From Sphaeroforma arctica JP610 (lineage: Eukaryota > Opisthokonta > Ichthyosporea > Ichthyophonida): a DNA stretch of 31,243 nt. The notes below the pieces were generated by a model. It was not told the DNA's origin and did no database searches. It worked only from the letters and a program-made list of their open reading frames with translations. Below are positions 23,150 to 31,243 of the stretch, one piece after another. Each line of letters starts with the position of its first letter. Positions within the stretch are counted from its first letter, which is position 1. The position numbers and the translations under genes are program-made. The stretch covers positions 2,561-33,803 of the forward strand of contig NW_014040444.1 of the NCBI RefSeq assembly GCF_001186125.1. The letters are read 5' to 3'.

Positions 23150-23840
23150 AAGTAACTCAGCCAAACGGCCAGTGAACTGGACAATTCCTTTCTCTAAGAC
23201 ATACAGTTTCCTATTCTTATTGACTCAGAGGCCGATGAACTTTGTGACAATTTTTAATTGGTCTTGAGGTTGATATCGTTTACTGCGTTCTTTATATTGT
23301 ATAGCACAAACGCGTGAGGATTCAATGCGTTTCTCACTCCGATACCGAAGAATATGTAAATCGTGACAACTAATTATGTAATCGTGAATACATCTGAAAA
23401 CTTTCATTCATAGCCTAAACGTGTGAAGCTTCATTACGATTTTCACGTCGAGACAGATTCAAATACCATGCATATTTTTTTTCCGATACAGCAGACGTGA
23501 AGTACAAATGTACAATCCTTCTCCAAATCCGATCATGTAATTGTAGTAGCAGAATATGCGGATCGAGATATCTAATTATGTAACCACGAATACATCAGAA
23601 AACCTTCATTTATAGCCCAAAAGCGTGAACAATCAATACGATTCTCAGATCGAGAGTGATTTAAATATATATATCCTTTCTTTCCCGATACTGCAGATGG
23701 AAATATCGGGAGGTACAAATAAACAAACCTATTGCGTCTGTTTAAAATCTGATCATGTCATGAGTAAATCAGCCAATCGGCCAGTGAACTGGACAATTTC
23801 CATCTTTAAGATATTCGGCTTTTCCTATTCTTACTGAGGA
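23150..23840. repeat. nested tandem array, about 612-base outer period
   Basis: The block GGCCAGTGAACTGGACAAT with its flanks occurs at 23167 and 23779. Between them are about three worn units (near 23250, 23440 and 23600) related to 18830-19110, each with a GATCATGT or TCGTGAC block and an ATACATC(A/T)GAAAAC block. It looks like a repeat that duplicated locally more than once. No coding frame is supported. Confidence 0.75.
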
Positions 23841-24622
23841 AAGCTAACCTCGGAGGCACATTGTCTTGGCGTTGGTGATATAGAGAACATATGGATTTTA
23901 TTTGTGACCTATTCTGTGTAGTTCAGTACCATGTATGTTGCAAGATTGGCAACGGACACGGACTACACAAGTATCAACAATTATTGCAAAATCAGCACAT
24001 AGTTTTAAGGATTCTGGCTAAATTTACGCTTCACCAACCGAGGATGCGCATGTGCAATGTGCCAGCCGACGCAAATTGATTGCGGTCTGGTGGTCACAAC
24101 TGACATTAAATAAAGTGCACTCTGAGCTCATAGAAGTGCTCCATTGTTTTACTTCCATTTAAGAAATCCTGAATCTAACTCGGAAGTTATTCAAGCCGAT
24201 GCGCGATGTTGACATTGGTTTCCGCTCGTTTCGCTAGGCCACACATATAAAGGCCAATTGGGGCAAATTGTTCAATTGAAATTAAGGGTTGTATCACTGC
24301 GAAGATCCCCAATTTATATTGCATAAGGGTAGCTCAGAGTTGCCTCTGCTTGACTACCGAAACACCTCTGCGTCCGATATGATACTTTTTCCCTCTGCAA
24401 CAGATGAGTTGAAAATTAGAAATGAAATTTCTCTAGAAGAAGACCAGACTGTAATGGGTTCGTAGTTCAAGCATAATAAACACTAGACCATGAAATGGTG
24501 CCATGACATTGCACCGAGATTCGTTAGTGCTTGAAATTGTCCCCACTAATCAATTTCAAATACAATGACATCTTCCCACGTGATATACTCGTCAGACGTA
24601 CACAGCCGTCACAGAAATCAGT
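23841..24622. other. no gene seen
   Basis: Intergenic sequence downstream of the MTMR gene. The plus-strand open frame at 23891-24079 has no recognisable motif. No repeat shared with the rest of the window was found. Confidence 0.5.
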
Positions 24623-24628
24623 TTTAAT
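24623..24628 (-). terminator. possible poly(A) signal of the MTMR gene
   Basis: On the minus strand this reads ATTAAA, the commonest variant signal. It lies 24 bases past the stop codon of the longer of the two possible terminal exons and about 110 bases past the shorter. Confidence 0.35.
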
Positions 24629-24652
24629 ATGTAGTTTTTGATTGACATATGC

Positions 24653-27600
24653 TCAATAGCCAACATCTATCAGCACGCGGACGTTGCTTGCGTGTTCGAG
24701 GCTCATCAGTTTTTGTACATGAACTACAATGCAGGTATCAGATTGGATTTGCACACATCCACGCAAGCACATAAACTGGATATGGACTGAAAGCTGAGGC
24801 CAAAATAAGTCACACTTTCTTGATCTTGATAACTTAATCACATACGTAGCAAATGCTCAACACGTATATTTGGCTACAGCACATGTATTGTTATGTTTAC
24901 ATACCAAAATCCACCAGAGCCAGTGAAGCCGCCTTACTGGGATCCTTGTCTCTAATTTGATTTATCATGCTAATTATATAGTTCCGCCTATCATTATAGT
25001 CGTCGCCGTCTAATTTCTTGGCCAAGTCTTCAACGAATGTATCTTTGACAGCATGTGCCATTTTACCTGAGGACGACAGGTAACAATATGAATAAGGGTG
25101 TGCCTCACTTGTGTTGCATGTTTCGCAATTCTTCTACCATGTGAAATAATATGTGAACTAGTCCGTGTCATGTGTCGTATCTCAAAAACAAGCACATTAA
25201 AATATGTCAATAATCATATCACCTACATACCTGCAAGGTACTGGCAGTACAGGCCTTTAAACACGTGTATGTGTTGCGGGGCAGTTTCCGCAACTAATAC
25301 CCCTTGAGTAATCGAGTGAATGGGATTCAGGTACTTCTCTGTATTGTCGATCAAGTAGTACCACAGAGACGGTGTAGTCTCAGACAAATTCGCGGCCATT
25401 CGCTCTCGCTTTGTCGGTTCGAGGCGAAAAATGTAGACTTTTAGTCGTTAGTGATTAAGCTTATAGTTATGAGATGTACGTATGCAATTACTGAAGTGCA
25501 AAAGTATTTCCAGTGTTGGGCATGATGTGGTCTTTCTAGTGGAACAACCACAAATAAAAACTAAATTCAATATTAGAAATAAGATTAGACTCCATTCGCA
25601 ATAGTCTTGCTACGCTTAGATATCGCGTGCGCTGCAACAAACACCTTGCAACAAACACCTTGAGCACCTAATCGCTCCCAATTTGTCATGTGATTGATCT
25701 AAAAGATATAACGACAACATACACGAAATCTGAATCGACAGGGGCGCCGGTGAAACAGCCGACAAGAACACATTCTCCCAAACAGTACTTTATGGTGGAT
25801 ATCCAATAGACTATGAGGCCATCAGACACAAGGAGTATCGTGCATATAGCTGCAATAGTACAAGTGAACACACCTCGCAATTACCCAAGAACGTTCCAAA
25901 GCGGCAAGCGTGCAATTCCTCGTTCAGATCGATCAGCATTTTCCAATTGAACTCAAACGCGCACGGAAATTGCGTTTGTAGTTGCCAAACGCAATCCAAA
26001 AATTGTGTGAATACGGGAGAATACTCTTTCTTATCCAATGCCCAGAAACCATTTCGATGTTGGAACTTGTGGCCAAACTGTATCCACTCCTTACTGATTA
26101 GACTTATAAAACCTGTTGTGGGTCAACAGCAAAAGTTATATAATTGTCTGAGTGAAAATTAATGATGTGATCGATACTAAGGTACAAGTCTCCAAGATAT
26201 CGCTATAGGCGCAGAGAAAAGCCCAATGCAGAAAAAAGAGAAAAACTATGTATCGATATTCAGCCATTGTCTACATGCGCCAGAGAGTTCCTGATCAGAC
26301 TCAAGTGAATCTCGAGACGGGCGCCAGGAACAAACGCATTCGCACGATAGCATGCGCTCAGCTATATTAGACAGAAGCAACATTATTACAAGATTGTGAA
26401 TTCAGGTAGGCATTTCAAGTACACACCTTTTATGGTACGGTAATAAGGATCTAAACACAGCTGAGTGAGGGAGGAGAGCTGAGCAGTCCTATCCCATCCG
26501 TCACTACAATGCAACACTACGCTCGCGCCTTCAACTGCCATTGCCCTGTGTTGTGATATAATAAATTTGGGTCTCATATTCAATAATTTAAAAACGGATA
26601 CTAGTCAAAAATAAATAAAAGAGCAAAGGGAACTGGTGAAGACTAATGATTATTTTCCAATAACAATATTGCTGATACGGCACAGCTCCAAGTACAAAGA
26701 GGATACTATATTACCTGGTCGAAGGACAATAGGGCAAGTCATGGTCGCAGTTAAAGTCAATTGATTATTTTTCACAGAAACGCGTTCACAACAATACGTA
26801 CCAGGCATATAGCAGTACATGCAAAATGTAAATGTACGCCGCCACACGTATGTCAACTTCTGAAATTGCCGTAGGGGTTTAAATAATCTATAAGAGTAAA
26901 TTATGCACACAGACAAACATGAACCTGAACAAATATTTTCAATATCATATATTTGTCATACTTCCCGTAACAGTACACTTGAATACACAGGCAACCAACT
27001 CGCTTACACCGACTCACCTAGCCATCAGATTCGATGCTTCCAGAATAGTCCTGATGTGGTGCAGCCAACCGGACCCATATACGTTACTAAGCCATTGATT
27101 CGCCGTTGAATTGTGTACGTGGCAGGCTGTGCATTACAGAGGCGATATGGTGCGAGCCAAAGTAGGCATATATATGCATCAGAATACTTCATCTATAGCA
27201 GTGTACAAAAGCGGAAAACTGTGCGTACGTATGCATCATTTGCGAGAAAGAGTTCCAGCAAATATCAACCGGTATACACCACAGTCGCATCGCATTGGGC
27301 GAACAACTAGAGAACTGGAATGCAAGAGACATTGATCGAGAATAAACAATATGGTAAGTATATTCGTTTGATAGGAACCCCCCAAAACAACCCAATCTAT
27401 GATTGTTTAGATTTTTTGCAATCGCTGTCATGAAGCTCGCATCCCAGAAATCGATACGTCCGCTCTTTCCGCTGTACAGCGACAACAAAACGATATGGGA
27501 CCAGAAAAGGAGCAAAATATCGACGAAAATCCACTCCAGATACACATACCATCTACCAGCTTATTAAGTGATTCTCTAATGACATGGATGTTCTCTATGT

Positions 27601-28450
27601 TCATGCATAGGTATTTGCAGTTGAGGTAGAATGCCGTGCTCTCGTATCCTGCCCCGTTCGCTCTGCGCTCGTATGATATATGCGAAATTAATAGGTACAA
27701 TCGACTAGTACAATTAATTAGTGCAATTAATTAGTCCAACTATTTTGTAGCGCGCTCTCAAATATGCAGCGGAAAAGTAGGATCACCCAAGCCATGCGGA
27801 TGAATAAGACACTCAGGTGACCAAGAAATCTGAGCTGAAATGCTTGGCGCTTATTTCAACACCTCTCGAGGCATATGTATAGCATCGTAGTATAGATTAG
27901 ATATATATTGATCGTGTTGAAACATGTGCAAAGCAAAGAGCAATTCGAGGTGTTGGCGAACGCACACCTTTGAGCCATGGCATTGACCTTCGGGCGGGCG
28001 TCGATGATGTAGTGTTTGTTCACTTTGTTGGGATTCGCCGAGAATATAAGTTGTACCATTGCCTCGTCCGCAACGCTACGTTTTGATTGGATGCCCACTT
28101 TCGGTTGACTACAGCGAGTGAGCGATGACTGAGGAAGAGCGCAAATGGGGTCAGCGTGAAACACAACATAAGTCACAGCTACATTGTAGCGAACCATCTG
28201 ACTGACATTGACCTGGCTGAAGCGACTGAACTGGATGCTTCAAAAATGACAACAACACTAAAATAAATGTCATTTTTTCTGCTGCATGGTCCGTAAAGTG
28301 GAGAAATATACCGATCGATACAACCTATACACACACCCAGACACAGACACAGGCACAGACACAGGCACAGGCACAGACACAGGCACATACATAGACACGC
28401 AGACACAGACACAGACAGAAACATAGACACAAATACAGACACAGACACAG

Positions 28451-28493
<43 letters not shown>

Positions 28494-31056
28494 CATACAT
28501 ACATGAAAATATATGATACACCTACACGCACAAACACATAAACCATATACATCTCATAGAAACACACACCCTCCGGACATACTATTTGTGTCACTATAAG
28601 TGACTGTACACACCAACTCAAGGTCAACTTGAGATAATTTGCATATTTAACAGTCATGCATACTTCGTTTTTGTAGATGTAGCTCAGGATGGGTAGTCGC
28701 TGCCTGCTCCGGAAAGCGGCACACTGTGACGAGGAATGAGAAATAGTCAACACCAATAACAAGCTGTCGCTTACGGATCATGAAGGTCCAACACTCTTAG
28801 ACTGTGTTCAATACTGCCATAATGACTATATATGCAGATCCATTCACGCTCACGCCCGGAGGCTTCAATATGTTATAGCATTCTGGAAACGTTCCCATCC
28901 AGATATAAATAAAACGGTGCTCGCCAGTCAAGAAATACCATGGACAGCTGTACACGAACACGCCCACTGACCTCCAGCGAGTAGATAAAGGTATACACAT
29001 ACCTCTGTCAGCATCTCATCTGAACAGGTGGCCGGTACATACAGTTCACGAGGGTACGTTGAGCAAAGCCCAAACCTTCTATTGAGTGAAGTCACTCGCC
29101 ATTTGCTGTTCGGTACACCCATGCGCTCGTATTCGGTAAGCGTATTGTAGAATTCCCAGCTCAGACTTTGCGCTAAATAGGTACACACCAGTGAGTATGT
29201 ACATAAGTGATCTGAGATATGGGTTACACACACTTGCGTTGTATTGGTAACAAGTATACATCTAGTAAATTATGTCTGCAATGAAAGACGATGGTTTTTT
29301 GTGTGTTAAGCTCATCGGAAAATACCAACACTTGCGTCGCGGTACACTCGTACGTATGATATGTAACTGGAAAATCTCCGAAGCCAAGTCCGCACGATTG
29401 ACACACATCACACCCATATGCTTCGCCATGAAGGGGTTTGATGATGTTGAAGATTACGAGACTACATGCACCGCTGAAAAGTGCTAAACAGCCGCACCTG
29501 CGAAGTATGTGCTAACTGAACCATGTGCATCGATCAAGGAGGGCCGTAACAACATCAATTCGGGATATGTTTACAACAAGCCATAGAGAGTATACGCGAA
29601 AATACAGTGCAAATTGATTCTCTGGTTATTGGTACGGGGTCAAGCTCGCAGTATGACTCCAATGCGTTATAAATATCGATACGAAAAAAAGTACACTGCT
29701 TGTCAAAACTCGAACTACCTACTAATATCCAAAGTAAGTACTAACAGCGCGTGTACGGATACGCACTTTACAGGTGCACGGCATGAGTAGGATACTCCAG
29801 AGCTACACGTAGCGTAGCATACAAGCGACAAGCTGCTCAGTGAAGACGCGAACCAAATACGGGTAGAAACAGGATGGGACAATACTAACGTATGGGATCA
29901 TATATGTATGCAGATACGTAGTAGACGGTGAGCATACAGTAAGCTTGCAGCTGCCTTACATTTGACACCAGGACTGTATTTATATTCAAAGGCGTGAAGC
30001 TCATCCATACGACCTGTATAGAAATAAAGTAGTTCGAGAAGAGTTATATATAGACGTGGCGTTGCTGATCAAAAAGACACTCAGAGAGTGCGTGGCTACT
30101 CAAAATGCCATTGAATAAGGAAAACGTCGCATTGTAGAGCTAACACATATTGACGCATACACTGTCAGCGTCTATTCGCCTAAACGTTGCGTGTGTACGG
30201 GACAGTCTTGCACGAAATGGATCGTACGTTCGTACTGTCGACATGACCTCGACTGACAATATTATCAAATACAGAATAACAATTATAACCCTCGGCTTCA
30301 CTCCAAGAAAATGGGGACACCTAATTTCCCCCCTATATTATATTGTAGGTGACATTCCCAGTCGTGCACGGCACCGCCGTACAAAACCACCTGTGCACCA
30401 TGCTTCGTGCAGTTCAGATAGCGACACGAACCTTCTGACAAATCAGCTAAAGCTACTGGCCAATACGCCTTTGAACAGAGTGAAAGATCGCTGCTAAGCT
30501 TGCGAGTTTGTGAGAGAACCCAACACTAAACTAGACGGCTGCTTCGCCAATTCTGAGTCAAACGCTACTCGCATAGCCACGTGCACCACAAAACATGGGA
30601 ATCCACCTTCGCTTACTTTTGAATCCCAAGTCCATCAGGGCGTCATACATGTCGTTGCATTCCTTCTCACTAGGTATCAGCAGGGTTATCAGACGGTACG
30701 TCTTGGTACGCAACACGATGAGAGTTCCTTTGGGAGTTGGGCTTTTACGCTCGATAGACCACAACGTCTGTAGTAGAAGCTGTCCAGGTGTCATAGATTG
30801 CGAGAGGATCAGTGAGATTAGACGGTTGCGTGACTTGATGACTGGTGGGCAAGATGGTGTCATTCAGTCTCAACCGAAGATTAGGAAAAATAATAATAAC
30901 TATCTATGCGAAAGAGACGACTACGAAGTGCAGCCAGCATACCCATATTTCCTTCTGCCTATCGGCCGATGCAAACACTAGATGTCGTGCGGTGACGTGG
31001 ATGGATCCAGTGTGACGTGTCGGCGAGGCGCTGATGTACAGATAAGCCTTCTCGAT
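24653..31056 (-). CDS. myotubularin-related phosphatase, MTMR6/7/8 type (5' partial)
   Basis: Visible exons: 31056-30943, 30779-30617, 30013-29960, 29172-29003, 28723-28664, 28128-27968, 27662-27550, 27126-27018, 26545-26427, 26112-25874, 25408-25231, 25066-24905, then a terminal exon from 24793 or 24786. All phases agree, giving 565 or 591 residues. The first two exons form the PH-GRAM domain ([16 protein letters not shown]). Next come [41 protein letters not shown] and [13 protein letters not shown], all in family order. The active site HCSDGWDR has the nucleophile at visible residue C328 and R334 of the CX5R loop, so it should be catalytic. [19 protein letters not shown] and FGTFLGNC close the phosphatase domain. 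The family removes the 3-phosphate of PI3P and PI(3,5)P2 on endosomes. The initiator exon is not found and probably lies beyond 31243. Confidence 0.95.
24787..24800 (-). other. paired terminal-exon acceptors of the MTMR gene
   Basis: Two CAG acceptors seven bases apart (exon start 24793 or 24786) follow a TTATTTTGGC tract. Both accept the phase-1 upstream exon. The first gives a short tail of 18 residues ending in ANPI; the second gives a 44-residue cysteine-containing tail ending in VGY. Sequence alone does not decide between them. Scanning from the branch point favours the first. Confidence 0.5.
26485..26511 (-). other. MTMR catalytic loop (CX5R)
   Basis: These nine codons encode HCSDGWDRT, identical to the signature of active myotubularins. 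Pseudophosphatase members lose the cysteine or arginine; here both are present. Confidence 0.95.
28325..28505. repeat. CAGACA minisatellite and (CA)n/(TA)n/(CATA)n tract
   Basis: About 120 bases of degenerate CAGACA/CAGGCA units run into a pure CA stretch (28455-28484), then TATA and CATA repeats. The whole tract lies in the 535-base MTMR intron between 28664 and 28128. On the minus strand it gives long valine-cysteine open frames, which are artefacts of the repeat. Confidence 0.95.
29272..29487 (+). CDS. hypothetical 71-residue ORF antisense within an MTMR intron
   Basis: ATG 29272 opens a 71-codon frame in the 787-base MTMR intron (29959-29173), on the opposite strand. Composition is protein-like, with many charged residues and an acidic FDDVEDYE patch; no membrane segment or family motif was recognised. 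The stretch immediately downstream also has protein-like codon content, so this may be the start of a larger decayed sequence, not a complete small gene. A nested gene, an element remnant or chance are all possible. Confidence 0.3.
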   Translation: MSAMKDDGFLCVKLIGKYQHLRRGTLVRMICNWKISEAKSARLTHITPICFAMKGFDDVEDYETTCTAEKC

Positions 31057-31162
31057 CTGCGTAAAGAAAAAGCAGTTGGATTTTCAGTATGATGCGATTC
31101 AAAGGCCATTGCTGCCCAGCAGATCTGAAGAAATACATAGAAAATCTATATGGGGTTTGGGG

Positions 31163-31243
31163 TAGTATATATATATATATATATATTTATATATACATAT
31201 ACATATACACATATACATACATACATACATGCATACATACATA
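31163..31243. repeat. TA and CATA microsatellites at window end
   Basis: A (TA)n run from about 31166 passes into TATACATA and then CATA units up to the last base. It lies just upstream (5') of the first visible MTMR exon, so it falls in the first intron or the promoter region. Confidence 0.9.

Noticed and set aside
25686-25880. Hydrophobic minus-strand open frame of 64 codons
   Set aside because: It is intronic in the MTMR gene and lacks splice signals that keep phase.
27189-27545. 118-codon minus-strand open frame between MTMR exons
   Set aside because: It lies within an intron. The exons that carry the family motifs (27662-27550 and 27126-27018) join in phase without it.
28179-28762. Long minus-strand open frames rich in valine and cysteine
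   Set aside because: They are translations of the CAGACA/CA satellite in an MTMR intron; the only real coding part is the exon at 28664-28723.
30150-30497. 115-codon plus-strand open frame in an MTMR intron
   Set aside because: It has no ATG at its start and no recognisable motif; the intron is fully explained by the exons on the other strand.

Overview
The window is nuclear DNA from an intron-rich eukaryote. Every protein I can name is eukaryotic, and all three host genes are split by GT-AG introns of about 100 to 790 bases. Donors are a mix of GTATGT, GTGTGT and GTAAGT types. A Mediator MED26-like gene points to opisthokonts, probably a unicellular holozoan or an animal, but I cannot place the species. 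Exon structures were assembled by hand from reading frame, splice sites and remembered family sequences; no alignment was run.

Left edge (1-6.1 kb) is gene-dense. A MED26 homologue (+, 415-2743, three exons) converges on an AFG1L/LACE1 mitochondrial AAA+ ATPase gene (-, 6089-2910, twelve exons). The stop codons lie only 166 bases apart. The AFG1L model needs a 17-base microexon, which keeps the frame and completes a plausible mitochondrial presequence.

The middle (6.1-24.6 kb) has no host gene I recognise. It holds at least four decayed copies or pieces of one LINE family, two on each strand, whose ORF2 ends in a shared EPLQR motif. The longest copy (about 22.35-19.48 kb, -) still shows an APE-type endonuclease and reverse transcriptase motifs. 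Between the LINEs are many two-copy tandem duplications (periods of about 77, 102, 164, 195, 247, 256 and 612 bases) and patches of protein-like sequence I could not identify.

Right edge (24.6-31.1 kb, -) is a myotubularin-related phosphoinositide phosphatase gene of the MTMR6/7/8 type with thirteen visible exons. Its first coding exon is probably beyond the window. Its introns carry a CA/CAGACA satellite and an antisense 71-codon ORF.

The three host genes have unrelated jobs: transcription, mitochondrial protein quality control, and PI3P turnover. There is no sign of a pathway cluster. I saw no convincing tRNA, rRNA, CRISPR array or prokaryotic signal. The most useful points are the microexon, the two competing terminal acceptors in the MTMR gene, and the unusual density of tandem pairs in the repeat-rich middle.
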